From NCBI GenBank assembly GCA_045588245.1, contig JAZNDW010000011.1, forward strand, positions 69,511 to 133,510: a DNA stretch of 64,000 nt, in the 5' to 3' direction. Positions 32,839-42,313 of this stretch are shown in pieces. The DNA comes from DTU064 sp045588245 (GTDB taxonomy: Bacteria; Bacillota; Clostridia; Oscillospirales; CAG-272). Below the pieces are notes generated by a model, which searched no databases, was not told the DNA's origin, and saw nothing but the letters and a program-made list of their open reading frames with translations. A program made the translations under genes and the position numbers. Each line of letters begins with the position of its first letter. The stretch's first letter is position 1.

Positions 32839-33597
32839 TTAATGCTTTTTGGCAAATGAAAGATTGTTTCCGAGAGGGATATCGTATCCGATGATCCTCA
32901 TGGCTATGTTATAAAACGCATCGGGCGCGTCGCAGTTTGCGACTGCGGCTGCAGGTTTGCCCTGCTCCTGTCCCCGCTTCATACGCTCGTCAAAAGGAAC
33001 AACGCCCAAAAGCGGTATTCTCGTTTCGTCGATCATCTCCGTGATGCGGGCTTCGTTTTTGGCTCCGCGGTAGGAATTGATCACAAGATGCATATTTTTT
33101 ACGCCGCAAGCCGAAAGCTCATCTGCCGTTTTTGCGGCGGCGCGGATCGCAGGGGCAGACGGTGTTGATACTATTATCGCCTCATATACCGTTTCAAGAT
33201 ACACCGCAAGCGGAAATTCTATGCCGCCAGACGTATCGATGATAAGATAATCGGCACTGACAGCGTCAGCGCAGCTGACAGCGGCCTTCGCCGCTTTCAC
33301 GGGATCCATGGCGGTGCCTGACGGCGGAACGGTGCAGTAAAAAAAGTTTTCACAGCGCGGATCACAGAGGATCGCTTCCGCAGGTGCAACTCTGCTCTCT
33401 GCAACGTCGTGGAGATCGAACATGCCCGGATCCTCGTATCCGAGGAAGAGGTCTGCCGTTCTGTTTTTAGTGTCGCAGTCAGCAAGCATAACTTTTTTGC
33501 CGCAGAGCGCGAGTGTAAATGCCAGGTTGACGGCGACAGTCGATTTTCCGACGCCGCCTTTGCAGGAAGTGACAAGATATATGTTCGCGTTATCCAT
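32839..33597 (-). CDS. MinD/ParA-family ATPase
   Basis: 252 aa. Deviant Walker A CKGGVGKST near residue 12, switch I ADCDTKNRTAD, Walker B LIIDTSGG. Strands VYEAIIVSTPSAPAIRAA and MHLVINSYR follow the MinD/Mrp pattern. The C terminus (IIGYDIPLGNNLSFAKKH) lacks the amphipathic membrane-targeting helix of cell-division MinD, and no minC is adjacent, so I do not call it minD. Possible roles are positioning or a septum-site relative. It has a perfect promoter and leads a run into the MGS-like gene and perhaps thrS. Confidence 0.85.
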   Translation of the reverse strand: MDNANIYLVTSCKGGVGKSTVAVNLAFTLALCGKKVMLADCDTKNRTADLFLGYEDPGMFDLHDVAESRVAPAEAILCDPRCENFFYCTVPPSGTAMDPVKAAKAAVSCADAVSADYLIIDTSGGIEFPLAVYLETVYEAIIVSTPSAPAIRAAAKTADELSACGVKNMHLVINSYRGAKNEARITEMIDETRIPLLGVVPFDERMKRGQEQGKPAAAVANCDAPDAFYNIAMRIIGYDIPLGNNLSFAKKH

Positions 33598-33646
33598 ACA
33601 TCCTTCCTTTCCGCACTTGACCGCAATAAGACATTATACGAGTTAG

Positions 33647-33675
33647 ATTATATCATGATTCAATTCGTTTGTCAA
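33647..33675 (-). promoter_or_regulatory. Consensus sigma-A promoter of the MinD-like gene
   Basis: Minus strand TTGACA (33675-33670), 17-base spacer, TATAAT (33652-33647). Confidence 0.9.
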
Positions 33676-33771
33676 TAAACTGTATACAAAATACTTCCCT
33701 ATGGCATCATTCTTCTCTCTCCAAAATGAAGTTTTTCGCTCCATACGGCTGATAATTGTGGGATTTATATA

Positions 33772-33800
33772 TTGTATTATAAGGAATATTATTGTATAAT
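33772..33800 (+). promoter_or_regulatory. Probable promoter of glyA
   Basis: TTGTAT (33772-33777), 17-base spacer, perfect TATAAT (33795-33800). The 240-base divergent region shows no glycine riboswitch. Confidence 0.6.
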
Positions 33801-33839
33801 AAAATGGAATGTAAAAAATAAAATGGGAGAGATTGATCA

Positions 33840-35084
33840 ATGATAAATGAAATTATAAACAAACTTTATGAATCCGATGAAGAAGTTGCCTCCGCCATCG
33901 GCGCGGAATTCAAGCGCCAGAAATCAAAAATCGAGCTTATCGCCTCCGAAAACTTCGTTTCCGAAGCCGTTATGATCGCCGCAGGCACTCCTCTTACGAA
34001 TAAATATGCCGAAGGGTATCCCGGAAAACGCTATTACGGCGGCTGTGAATGCGTAGACATAGTTGAAAACATCGCGCGTGAGCGCGCTTGCCGTCTTTTC
34101 GGTGCCGAACACGCAAACGTTCAGCCCCACAGCGGCTCTCAGGCAAACACCGCCGTTTACGTCGCACTGCTTGAAGCAGGCGACACCGTCATGGGAATGA
34201 GCCTTTCCGCAGGCGGTCACCTCACACACGGCAGCCCCGTCAATCTGTCGGGACTTTACTATAACTTCGTTCCCTACGGCGTTGACGATGAAACTCATCT
34301 GATCGACTACGACAAAATGCAAGAGCAGGCTCTCGAGTGCAAGCCCAAGCTCATCGTTGCGGGTGCTTCCGCATACCCGAGAGTTATCGACTTTGCACGT
34401 CTGCGCCAAATCGCCGATTCCGTCGGCGCATACCTCATGGTTGACATGGCTCACATTGCCGGTCTTGTTGCGGCAGGACTTCACCCCAATCCCGTCCCCT
34501 ACGCCGACGTCGTTACGACGACAACACACAAGACGCTCCGCGGTCCGCGCGGCGGTCTTATCCTTTGCCGCGAAGAGCTCGCAAAGAAGATCGACAAAGC
34601 CATCTTCCCGGGCATTCAGGGCGGTCCGCTGCTCCACATCATCGCCGCGAAAGCCGTTTGCTTCGGAGAAGCTCTCAAGCCCGAGTTCAAGACGTATCAG
34701 GAGCAGATCGTTAAAAACGCAAAAGCTCTTGCAGATACGCTCGTTTCGGGCGGCTTCAACCTCGTTTCGGGCGGTACCGACAACCATCTGATGCTCGTTG
34801 ACCTCCGTCCCTTCGGCGTTACGGGTAAGGATTTCGAGCACAACCTCGACGAGGTCGGCATCACCTGCAACAAAAACGCTATCCCGAACGATCCTGCATC
34901 TCCGTTCGTCACGAGCGGTGTCCGCATCGGTACGCCTGCTGTGACTTCACGCGGAATGAAAGAGCCTGAGATGGTAAAGATCGGCGAGATGATCACCGCT
35001 ATCGCCAAGGATCCCGTCGGCAACGCCGACACGGTCCGTGAAGGCGTACGCGAGCTTTGCGAGCGTTTCCCTCTCTACGACTGA
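33840..35084 (+). CDS. glyA: Serine hydroxymethyltransferase
   Basis: 414 aa; GGGAGAG precedes the ATG. Hallmarks are IELIASENFVSEAV, NKYAEGYPGKRYYGGCE, NVQPHSGSQAN, MVDMAHIAGLVAAG and VTTTTHKTLRGPRGG, whose Lys binds PLP. It converts serine and tetrahydrofolate to glycine and methylene-tetrahydrofolate. First gene of a long plus-strand run; murI starts 14 bases after it. Confidence 0.98.
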   Translation: MINEIINKLYESDEEVASAIGAEFKRQKSKIELIASENFVSEAVMIAAGTPLTNKYAEGYPGKRYYGGCECVDIVENIARERACRLFGAEHANVQPHSGSQANTAVYVALLEAGDTVMGMSLSAGGHLTHGSPVNLSGLYYNFVPYGVDDETHLIDYDKMQEQALECKPKLIVAGASAYPRVIDFARLRQIADSVGAYLMVDMAHIAGLVAAGLHPNPVPYADVVTTTTHKTLRGPRGGLILCREELAKKIDKAIFPGIQGGPLLHIIAAKAVCFGEALKPEFKTYQEQIVKNAKALADTLVSGGFNLVSGGTDNHLMLVDLRPFGVTGKDFEHNLDEVGITCNKNAIPNDPASPFVTSGVRIGTPAVTSRGMKEPEMVKIGEMITAIAKDPVGNADTVREGVRELCERFPLYD

Positions 35085-35098
35085 ATAGGTAACGATAT

Positions 35099-35908
35099 AT
35101 GATCGGCATTTTTGACAGCGGACTCGGCGGGCTGACCGCCTTAAAAGAACTCGCAAAACTCCTGCCAAACGAAGACTTCATTTATTTCGGTGACACAGGC
35201 CGTGTGCCTTACGGCACACGTTCCGCCGAAACCATAATCAAATATTCGCTTGAGGATATGAATTTCCTTTCCTCATTCGGAGTTGACGCGATACTCGTTG
35301 CCTGCGGCACCGTTTCGTCAACTGCCTTGCCCGAGCTTCGCCGTCACACGAACATTTCCGTTTACGGCGTTATCGAATCCGCCGTTGCCGCCGCCGCAAA
35401 GGCAACGAAAAACGGCAGGATCGGAGTCATCGGCACGAATGCAACGATAAAAAGCGGAGCTTACGAAGCGGGGCTTATGACGATCGACCCGAGCTTTGAG
35501 GTCACCTCCGTCCCCTGCCCGCTGTTCGTTCCTCTCGTTGAAAACGGATTCACCCAAATTGGTGACGAGGTCACTCTCGGCGCCGCCAAGCGATATTTGC
35601 GGCCAATGATCGAGCGCGGTGTTGACACTCTCATTCTCGGCTGCACACACTACCCGATCATAAGCTGGGCGATAGAAGAAGCTCTTCCCGGCATCACCCT
35701 TATCAGCTCAGGCAAAGCCGCAGCCGAAACCGTGGCGCAGGATATTTTAAGCGGCCGAATCCGCTCACGCGGCGGCGAGGGCAGCATCCGCTGCTATTGC
35801 AGCGACAAGCCCGACAATTTTGAAGCCGTTGCAAACGTTTTCATGGGCGGCATCAACATCGGGCACGCCGAAAAAATCGAAATCGAAAAATACAGTCAGA
35901 ACATATAA
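35099..35908 (+). CDS. murI: Glutamate racemase
   Basis: 269 aa. FDSGLGGLTALKELAKLLP opens the Asp/Glu racemase fold; the two catalytic cysteines are Cys69 in VACGTVSST and the Cys in LGCTHYP. The first motif usually reads ACNT; here Gly replaces Asn, a variant to note. DTGRVPYGTRS is the substrate loop. It makes D-glutamate for peptidoglycan. The ribosome site is weak (TAGGTAAC), so translation may be coupled to glyA. Confidence 0.94.
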   Translation: MIGIFDSGLGGLTALKELAKLLPNEDFIYFGDTGRVPYGTRSAETIIKYSLEDMNFLSSFGVDAILVACGTVSSTALPELRRHTNISVYGVIESAVAAAAKATKNGRIGVIGTNATIKSGAYEAGLMTIDPSFEVTSVPCPLFVPLVENGFTQIGDEVTLGAAKRYLRPMIERGVDTLILGCTHYPIISWAIEEALPGITLISSGKAAAETVAQDILSGRIRSRGGEGSIRCYCSDKPDNFEAVANVFMGGINIGHAEKIEIEKYSQNI

Positions 35909-35962
35909 AACAACGTCCGCATTATACAAGCTCACGCCGAAAATGAAAGGAACTGTCACATT

Positions 35963-37006
35963 ATGAAACAAGGAAAAGTCGGTTACGCCGTTGTCGGCCT
36001 CGGAATCGGACGCGCCCACATGGACGCAGCCGCCGCATCCGAACGCGCTGATCTTATCGCTGTCTGCGACCTGCTCACTAAAAAGCTCGATGCTGCAAAA
36101 AAGAAGTATCCCTACGTCGATATCTACACCGATTTTAACGAAATGATCAAGGACCCCAGAATCGATGTGATCTCAATTTGTCTGCCGAGTGCGATGCACG
36201 CAGAGTACGCTTGCCGCGCCATGGCAAACGGCAAACACGTCCTTATCGAAAAGCCCATCGACATTACTCCCGAGGCGGCACAGCGCATTGAAGATGCCCG
36301 CATCAAATACGGTGTCACCGCAGGTGTCGTTCATCAGAACCGATATAATGCACCGATGGACGCTATCAAAGCCGCCGTTGACGGCGGCAGGCTCGGTAAG
36401 CTCGCTGTAGCAACGTTTGGCGTCAAATGGTTCCGCGAACAGAGCTACTACGAGGGCAACTGGCACGGCACGTGGGACATGGACGGCGGCGGTTCACTGA
36501 TGAATCAGGCCGTTCACACCGTTGACTTGATGCAGTGGCTCATGGGCGAGGTACACTCCGTTCACTCCGTTATGGGCATATACAATCATGACATCGAAAC
36601 CGAGGACATGACGGCATCCGTTATCACGTTCAAAAGCGGCGCCGCCGCAACCTTCGTTTCAACGACCTGCGCTTACCCCGGCATTTCGACTGAGATATCG
36701 CTTTACGGCTCCAAAGGCTCTATCGAAGCCGACGCAGACGTACTCAAGACGTGGAAGCTTTGCGGCGACGACGAAGAAGAGGAAGAAGAGGCAATGCTTG
36801 AGCTTTACGGTCGCGGCAACGGTCATGCAAAAGAAATCGATCCTTCGATTCTTTTCGGTCATACTGCCGTCGTTGAAGACATCATCTCCGCCGTTCTCGA
36901 CGGACACGAGCCCCGTATCATGCCGACAGAAGCGATAAAGAGCGTCAGGATCGTTGACGCGATCTACCGCTCCGCAAAAACGAAAACGACCGTTTATTTG
37001 GATTAA
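35963..37006 (+). CDS. Gfo/Idh/MocA-family NAD(P)-dependent oxidoreductase
   Basis: 347 aa, GAAAGGAAC upstream. Rossmann motif VVGLGIGRAHMDAA at the N terminus, HVLIEKPIDITPEAA with the family EKP near residue 94, and a C-terminal alpha/beta domain with HQNRYN, GGGSLMNQAVHTVDLMQWLMG (the catalytic-type His/Asp region). An acidic run (DDEEEEEE) lies near 272. These enzymes oxidise or reduce sugars, inositols and their derivatives. It opens a five-gene cassette; the next gene starts four bases after its stop. Confidence 0.9.
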   Translation: MKQGKVGYAVVGLGIGRAHMDAAAASERADLIAVCDLLTKKLDAAKKKYPYVDIYTDFNEMIKDPRIDVISICLPSAMHAEYACRAMANGKHVLIEKPIDITPEAAQRIEDARIKYGVTAGVVHQNRYNAPMDAIKAAVDGGRLGKLAVATFGVKWFREQSYYEGNWHGTWDMDGGGSLMNQAVHTVDLMQWLMGEVHSVHSVMGIYNHDIETEDMTASVITFKSGAAATFVSTTCAYPGISTEISLYGSKGSIEADADVLKTWKLCGDDEEEEEEAMLELYGRGNGHAKEIDPSILFGHTAVVEDIISAVLDGHEPRIMPTEAIKSVRIVDAIYRSAKTKTTVYLD

Positions 37007-37010
37007 GCTT

Positions 37011-37748
37011 ATGAAAACAGGTATATTTTCCGTAACATTCCGTCCGAAGTCACGCGAAGAAATAGTCGGGCTCACCAAAGAAGCAGGGCTCGACGCCATA
37101 CTTTGGGGCGGTGACGTTCACGTGCCTCACGGCGAGCTTGTACTTGCAAGAGAAACGCTCGCGCTTTGCCAAAGTCACGACATCGGCACAGATGTATACG
37201 GTTCATATTATAAAATCTCGCCGCACGGCATCTCAGCCGTGCTTGACACAGCCGACGCACTCGGGACAAAAACCGTCCGCATCTGGGCAGGCACGAAAGG
37301 CTCCGCCGACGTGAGCGAGGACGAGCGCCGCGCTCTCACCGAACAGCTTATAAAAGACGCCGACACCGCGCTTTCGCGCGGATTCACGCTTGCATTTGAA
37401 TATCACGGCGGCACACTCACCGACAATGCCGAAAGCGCACTACGTCTGATCCGCGAGGTTGACCGCAAAAACGTCCGCCTGCATTGGCAGCCAAATCAGT
37501 ACCGCGATTTTGAATTCAACAAGACCGCCTGCCGACTCGTTGCGCCTTACGTTGACGCCGTTCACGTTTTCGCCTGGGTTGGAAACGATAAATTTCCGCT
37601 TTCGACTCAACAGTACGAATGGCAGACGTATTTTTCCATACTCGCCGAGCACGGCAGCTGCTCGCTTGCCGCGCTTGAATTTCTCCCCGCCGAATGCCGC
37701 GAAGATCTTCTGCGCGACACGGAAACACTCAAAAAAATCATTCTTTAA
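37011..37748 (+). CDS. Sugar phosphate isomerase/epimerase-like TIM barrel
   Basis: 245 aa from the ATG at 37011; the longer frame to 36954 overlaps the previous gene. AP-endonuclease-2-type TIM barrel: GIFSVTFRPKSREEIVGLTKEAGLDAILWGGDVHVPHG, TVRIWAGTKGSAD, TLAFEYHGGTLTDN (metal Glu) and VRLHWQPNQYRD, DAVHVFAW. The family includes IolE, hydroxypyruvate isomerase and xylose isomerase-like enzymes that act on keto sugars. Coupled to the Gfo/Idh/MocA gene upstream; together they often catabolise inositol-like or sugar-acid substrates. Exact substrate unknown. Confidence 0.87.
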   Translation: MKTGIFSVTFRPKSREEIVGLTKEAGLDAILWGGDVHVPHGELVLARETLALCQSHDIGTDVYGSYYKISPHGISAVLDTADALGTKTVRIWAGTKGSADVSEDERRALTEQLIKDADTALSRGFTLAFEYHGGTLTDNAESALRLIREVDRKNVRLHWQPNQYRDFEFNKTACRLVAPYVDAVHVFAWVGNDKFPLSTQQYEWQTYFSILAEHGSCSLAALEFLPAECREDLLRDTETLKKIIL

Positions 37749-37769
37749 TTGACATAACAGGTGCGATTT

Positions 37770-38771
37770 ATGAAAAAAGCCGCATACATCGGCAGTCTCG
37801 GAAACATAAACTATGTTTATTCCGACAAAGTCAAGTCCGCCCTCTCGGATGAACTGTACTTCATAGAACCGATCCTCAAAAGATCCGAGCTTTCGGCGCG
37901 AGCCGACAAGCTGCGGGACATCTCATATCTGTTCTCAACTTGGGGAATGATTCCTCTTACCGAAGAGGAGATCAAAACCTATCTCCCCTCGCTCAAAGCT
38001 GTGTTTTATGCCGCAGGCTCCGTCCGCGGATTTGCCGAACCTTTTCTTAACTGCGGCGTTGCCGTTTATTCAGCATGGGCGGCAAATGCCGTTCCCGTGG
38101 CGCAGTTCACGGTGTCGGAGATACTGCTTGCACTCAAAGGCTTTTTCGCGCGGCTTCACAAAAGCGGCAGAGCTGAATGGACGAATCACAACTCACCCGT
38201 TTCCTATTCGGGCATCATGGACGAAAAGGTCGGTATAATCGGTGCCGGCATGATCGGCCGAATGGTGATCGAGGAGCTTCGACGCTACCCGATAGAAGTT
38301 CTTGTTTACGATAAATTCCTCTCCGAGGACGAAATCGCTGCCATCGGCGGCAAAAAAGCAAAACTACACGAGATATTCTCCGAATGCTTCGTTATATCTA
38401 ATCATCTTGCAAACATCCCCGCCACCGTCGGAATGCTCAACTACGAGCTCTTCTCAAAAATGCGTGACGGCGCCGTTTTCATCAACACGGGGCGCGGAGC
38501 GCAGGTCGTCGCCGACGATATGATCCGCGCGCTTGACGAAAACAAAACGCGCGCCGCCGTCCTTGACGTGACCGATCCCGAGGAGCCGCCGCGCACGGGA
38601 AGCCCATTGTATAAAATGGACAACGTGTTCCTCACGCCTCATATCGCAGGTTCGATTGGGAACGAGGTACACCGTATGTCAGAATATATGTACGACGAAT
38701 ATAAAGCCTTTGACGTGGGTATGCCGACAAAATACGGCGTGACGCACGAAATGCTTAAAACAATGGCGTAA
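37770..38771 (+). CDS. D-isomer-specific 2-hydroxyacid dehydrogenase family protein
   Basis: 333 aa. The ATG at 37770 has AGGTG seven bases before it. NAD-binding GIIGAGMIGRMVIEEL near residue 155; catalytic Arg in INTGRGAQVV, Glu in DPEEPPRTGSPLY and His in TPHIAGSIG. FYAAGSVRGF stands where related enzymes have the substrate loop. It would reduce or oxidise a 2-keto/2-hydroxy acid with NAD(H). Part of the cassette; 21 bases after the TIM-barrel gene. Confidence 0.9.
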   Translation: MKKAAYIGSLGNINYVYSDKVKSALSDELYFIEPILKRSELSARADKLRDISYLFSTWGMIPLTEEEIKTYLPSLKAVFYAAGSVRGFAEPFLNCGVAVYSAWAANAVPVAQFTVSEILLALKGFFARLHKSGRAEWTNHNSPVSYSGIMDEKVGIIGAGMIGRMVIEELRRYPIEVLVYDKFLSEDEIAAIGGKKAKLHEIFSECFVISNHLANIPATVGMLNYELFSKMRDGAVFINTGRGAQVVADDMIRALDENKTRAAVLDVTDPEEPPRTGSPLYKMDNVFLTPHIAGSIGNEVHRMSEYMYDEYKAFDVGMPTKYGVTHEMLKTMA

Positions 38772-38810
38772 GCTGCCGAAAATTTCTCAAAAAGAAAGGA
38801 TCTCGTTTTT

Positions 38811-40130
38811 ATGTCCGAAAAATACAAATTTTCGTATAAAACGACCGACGATCTACGCGGCTCAATTTCCGAGCTCGGACTTAACATCCCCGTTTCGGAC
38901 GACACGTCCTCGCTCGCCCGCCGAGTCAGGATCGGCGGCTTCGAAACGAAAAACGCTCTCGCCGTTCATCCGATGGAGGGCTTCGACGGCACCGTAAACG
39001 GTGCTCCCGACGAGCTTACTTGCCGCCGCTATGAGCGATTTGCTTCAGGCGGTGCGGGACTTTTCTGGTTTGAAGCTACAGCGGTATGCCCCGAAGGACG
39101 TTCCTCACGCCGTCAGCTTTGGATCAACGACGAAAACATCGACGATTATAAGCGTCTTGTCGACCGTATGCACGAGCTTTCCGACGGCGCTCCCGTCATC
39201 TGTCAGCTTACGCATTCGGGCCGCTTCTCAAAGCCCGACAACACCCCCGAGCCTCTGATCGCGTACCATAATCCGATTATGAACGAGCGCATGACGGTCG
39301 ATCCGTCCGTCCCCGTTGTGACGGACGATTACCTCGACGCGCTCCACGATAAATATCTTCATGCCTGCCATCTTGCAAAGGCGGCAGGATTCGACGGCGT
39401 TGACATCAAATCCTGTCACCGCTACCTTATGTCCGAACTCCTTTCCGCTTATACACGCGACGGCAAATACGGCGGCTCTTACGAAAACCGCACTCGTCTG
39501 CTTCGGGAAACGGCGCGCGATGCCGCATCCGTATACGGGTCCGATGATTTTCTCATCGGCACACGTATGTCCGTCGCAGACTGTATCCCCTACCCCTACG
39601 GCTTCTGCACCACGGAGAACGGCGAGGTAGACCTCACCGAAGCGAAAGCACTTTTGTCCGAGCTTCACGCATCGGGAATGACAGTACTCAATCTTTCGAT
39701 GGGCACCCCATACTATAACCCGCACGTCAACCGTCCGTACGATTCGGGCGGATACGAGCCGCCCGAATCCCCTCTCGCGGGAGTTGAACGTATGATCAAG
39801 GCGACAGCCGAGATCAAAGCCGCCGTCCCCTCGCTTGCCCTCATCGGCACCGGTTACTCCTATCTGCGTCACCTCGCAGCCAACGTTGCCGCAGGTGTGC
39901 TTGATGCAGGACACGCCGACATGATTGGGCTCGGACGCATGGCATTTGCGTATCCCAACTTCGCCCGTGATATGATAAATGGCATCTTCGACAATAAACA
40001 AACGTGCCTTTCCTGCGGAAAGTGCGTACAGCTAATGCGTCGCTGCGCGACGTCGGGCTGTCCCATCCGCGACAAAGTTTACACGTCCATTTTCGTTGAA
40101 AATTGCGGCGGCTTGCCGAATATGTTTTGA
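38811..40130 (+). CDS. Old-yellow-enzyme-family FMN oxidoreductase with Cys cluster
   Basis: 439 aa. An NADH:flavin oxidoreductase TIM barrel: HPMEGFDGTVNGAPDELTCRRYERFASGGAGLFWFEAT, QLTHSGRFS, GFDGVDIKSCHRYLMSELLSAYTR, KYGGSYENRTRLLRE and ADMIGLGRMAFAYPNF. The C-terminal CLSCGKCVQLMRRCATSGC resembles the 4Fe-4S motif of 2,4-dienoyl-CoA reductase-like members, but the extra Rossmann domains of those enzymes are absent. It probably reduces an activated C=C bond. Substrate unknown; the cassette context suggests a small carbon compound. Confidence 0.9.
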   Translation: MSEKYKFSYKTTDDLRGSISELGLNIPVSDDTSSLARRVRIGGFETKNALAVHPMEGFDGTVNGAPDELTCRRYERFASGGAGLFWFEATAVCPEGRSSRRQLWINDENIDDYKRLVDRMHELSDGAPVICQLTHSGRFSKPDNTPEPLIAYHNPIMNERMTVDPSVPVVTDDYLDALHDKYLHACHLAKAAGFDGVDIKSCHRYLMSELLSAYTRDGKYGGSYENRTRLLRETARDAASVYGSDDFLIGTRMSVADCIPYPYGFCTTENGEVDLTEAKALLSELHASGMTVLNLSMGTPYYNPHVNRPYDSGGYEPPESPLAGVERMIKATAEIKAAVPSLALIGTGYSYLRHLAANVAAGVLDAGHADMIGLGRMAFAYPNFARDMINGIFDNKQTCLSCGKCVQLMRRCATSGCPIRDKVYTSIFVENCGGLPNMF

Positions 40131-40160
40131 TACTGCAAAACGTCAATTACGGAGAAAGCT

Positions 40161-40928
40161 ATGAATAGATCTTACGTTTTAGTAACGGGCGGCGCACGCG
40201 GAATCGGCCGCGGCATCTCCCTTTATCTCGCCTCACACGGCTTCACCGTTGCCGCCGTCGGCACGCGTGACGAGTCCGCTGTTGCGGAATTTGTCGCCGA
40301 GCTTCAAGGCTACGGCGCCGAAAATTCCTACATTCAGGGCGATATTTCAAATCACGACGACAGAATACGCATCATTGACACATTCTACGAACGCTACGGC
40401 AGACTCGACGTGCTCGTCAATAACGCAGGCGTTGCACCCAACGTGCGTGCGGATCTGCTTGAAATGTCCGAGGAAAGCTTCGACCGGGTGCTCGGTATCA
40501 ATCTGCGCGGTGCCTTCTTCTTAACGCAGTATGCGGCATCAAAAATGATCGCCGACACACCGACCGACGCGCCGAGAATGATCGTCACGACGACGAGCAT
40601 CTCTGCCGAAACGTCAAGCATCAACCGCGGCGAATACTGCATCTCGAAAGCGGGGCTTTCGATGATGGTCAAGCTCTTCGCCGACAAGCTCGCCCCCTAC
40701 GGTATCAATTCATACGAGCTCCGTCCCGGCATAATCGAAACCGATATGACGGCAGGCGTCAAGGGCAAATATGAAGAAAAGATCGCGGGCGGTCTGCTCC
40801 CTATCGCACGCATGGGCTGCCCCGACGACATCGCCAAGGTCGTATACGCGCTCGCAACCGGCCTTTTCGCCTACACAACGGGCGGCGTCATCAACGTAGA
40901 CGGCGGCTTCACCCTCAGCCGACTCTGA
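40161..40928 (+). CDS. Short-chain dehydrogenase/reductase
   Basis: 255 aa with GGAG upstream. Classical SDR: cofactor motif TGGARGIGRG at residue 9, NNAGVAPN near 91, catalytic Ser in TTTSISAET, and YCISK (Tyr/Lys) near 159; C-terminal GGVINVDGGFTLSRL. Often annotated as 3-oxoacyl-ACP reductase, but its place after the OYE-like gene suggests a catabolic carbonyl reduction. Last gene of the cassette; hisS follows 19 bases later. Confidence 0.92.
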   Translation: MNRSYVLVTGGARGIGRGISLYLASHGFTVAAVGTRDESAVAEFVAELQGYGAENSYIQGDISNHDDRIRIIDTFYERYGRLDVLVNNAGVAPNVRADLLEMSEESFDRVLGINLRGAFFLTQYAASKMIADTPTDAPRMIVTTTSISAETSSINRGEYCISKAGLSMMVKLFADKLAPYGINSYELRPGIIETDMTAGVKGKYEEKIAGGLLPIARMGCPDDIAKVVYALATGLFAYTTGGVINVDGGFTLSRL

Positions 40929-40947
40929 TCCCGAAAGGAAAATTACA

Positions 40948-42180
40948 ATGAAAATTACACCCGTAAAAGGAACAAACGATTATCTGCCAGCAGAGGCGGC
41001 GCTGCGCGACCGTCTGCAGTCTGTTATACTTGAAACTTACAAAAACCACGGTTTTGAGCACATCATAACCCCCGCTATTGAGGATGCCGAAAACCTCGAC
41101 AAATCCGACGGCGGCGACAACCTCAACCTCATCTTCAAAATTATGAAGCGCGGCGAAAAGCTCACAAGCGCGATCGAATCGGGAAAGCTCGACGAGCTTT
41201 CCGACATGGGCTTGCGCTATGACCTCACTCTGCCGCTCTGCCGTTATTATTCCGCAAATAAGGCAAATCTGCCAACACCCGCGAAGCTGATACAGATCGA
41301 CCGCGTTTACCGCGCCGAGCGTCCGCAGAAAGGACGTCTGCGCGAATTTCACCAGTGCGACATCGACATCATCGGCTCCTCCTCCGTCGATTGTGAGATC
41401 GAGCTGATCACGACGACAGCGAAGGCACTTGAAAATGTCGGCATCGGCAGCTTCCGCATCCGCATCAACGACCGTTCGCTTCTGCGCGGTGTACTTTCAC
41501 GCGCCGGCTTTGCACCCGAAGCGTTCGACACCGTTTCGGTCACGTTTGACAAGCTTGACAAGATCGGACGCGACGGCGTCATCGCCGAGCTCTCAGATAA
41601 AGGATTCGACCGCGCCGTTATCGAACGTTTCTCCGCGTTCCTCGACGCTTGCCCTGTTTCCATCGACTCAATCGCCGACTACACCGACTCGACCGAAGCC
41701 GCTGACCGCATCCGCTATATCATAAAGTCCGTTAACGAGATTTCGGGCGGTGCTTACGACGTTGATTTTGACATCTCGCTCGTGCGCGGTCAGGGCTACT
41801 ACACGGGAACCGTTTTCGAGATCGAAAGCCGCGATTTCCACGGCGCCATCGGCGGCGGCGGACGCTACGACAACCTCATCGGTAAATTCACAGGCACACC
41901 GACACCCGCAGTCGGATTCTCGATCGGATTTGAACGCATCTTTGGCATTCTTCGCGACCGTGGCGCTGTTGCAAGCATAAAACCGCGTATCGCCGTCATC
42001 TATAACGCAGGTGACGTTACCCGCGCCATCAGCTACGCGAACACGCTCCGCGAACAGTACGACGTTGCGATCGCAGAGCGCGCCAACAAGCTTGGCAAGC
42101 AGCTTGCGCGGCTTGAGGAGCGCGGCTTTATAGGCTACGCCTTCCCCGACGAAGAAGTAAAGCTGTTCTGCGACAGATAA
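40948..42180 (+). CDS. hisS: Histidyl-tRNA synthetase (clostridial second type)
   Basis: 410 aa, AAAGGAAA upstream. Class II core: KGTNDYLPAEAALRDRLQ, GLRYDLTLPLCRYYSAN, YRAERPQKGRLREFHQCDIDIIG and GGGGRYDNLIGKF. The histidine loop reads LVRGQGYYTGTVFE with the key Arg, where most HisRS have LVRGLDYYTG; this variant is usual in one clostridial HisRS group. The C-terminal anticodon domain is shortish. No T-box is seen because it is read through from the upstream genes. It could be a HisZ-type paralogue if another hisS exists elsewhere. Confidence 0.9.
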   Translation: MKITPVKGTNDYLPAEAALRDRLQSVILETYKNHGFEHIITPAIEDAENLDKSDGGDNLNLIFKIMKRGEKLTSAIESGKLDELSDMGLRYDLTLPLCRYYSANKANLPTPAKLIQIDRVYRAERPQKGRLREFHQCDIDIIGSSSVDCEIELITTTAKALENVGIGSFRIRINDRSLLRGVLSRAGFAPEAFDTVSVTFDKLDKIGRDGVIAELSDKGFDRAVIERFSAFLDACPVSIDSIADYTDSTEAADRIRYIIKSVNEISGGAYDVDFDISLVRGQGYYTGTVFEIESRDFHGAIGGGGRYDNLIGKFTGTPTPAVGFSIGFERIFGILRDRGAVASIKPRIAVIYNAGDVTRAISYANTLREQYDVAIAERANKLGKQLARLEERGFIGYAFPDEEVKLFCDR

Positions 42181-42198
42181 ATGAGAATAAAAAAATCG

Positions 42199-42232
42199 AA
42201 GGGGGAACCTTTTTATAAAAGGTTCCCCCTTT
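42199..42232 (+). terminator. Intrinsic terminator after hisS
   Basis: AAGGGGGAACC pairs with GGTTCCCCCTT, with A/T loop and T run. The same hairpin style recurs at 42314. Confidence 0.8.
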
Positions 42233-42313
42233 CGCTACCCTTCGAAAATTTTCAAACGGTTTTTGCGGCACGGCTGCAACATTTCCGACAGTCACCGATC
42301 TTTTCTATGAAGG

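Noticed and set aside
32839..33597. Naming the ATPase minD
   Set aside because: No C-terminal amphipathic targeting helix and no minC/minE partner next to it.
33676..33839. Glycine riboswitch before glyA
   Set aside because: No conserved aptamer sequence is visible in the short AT-rich leader.
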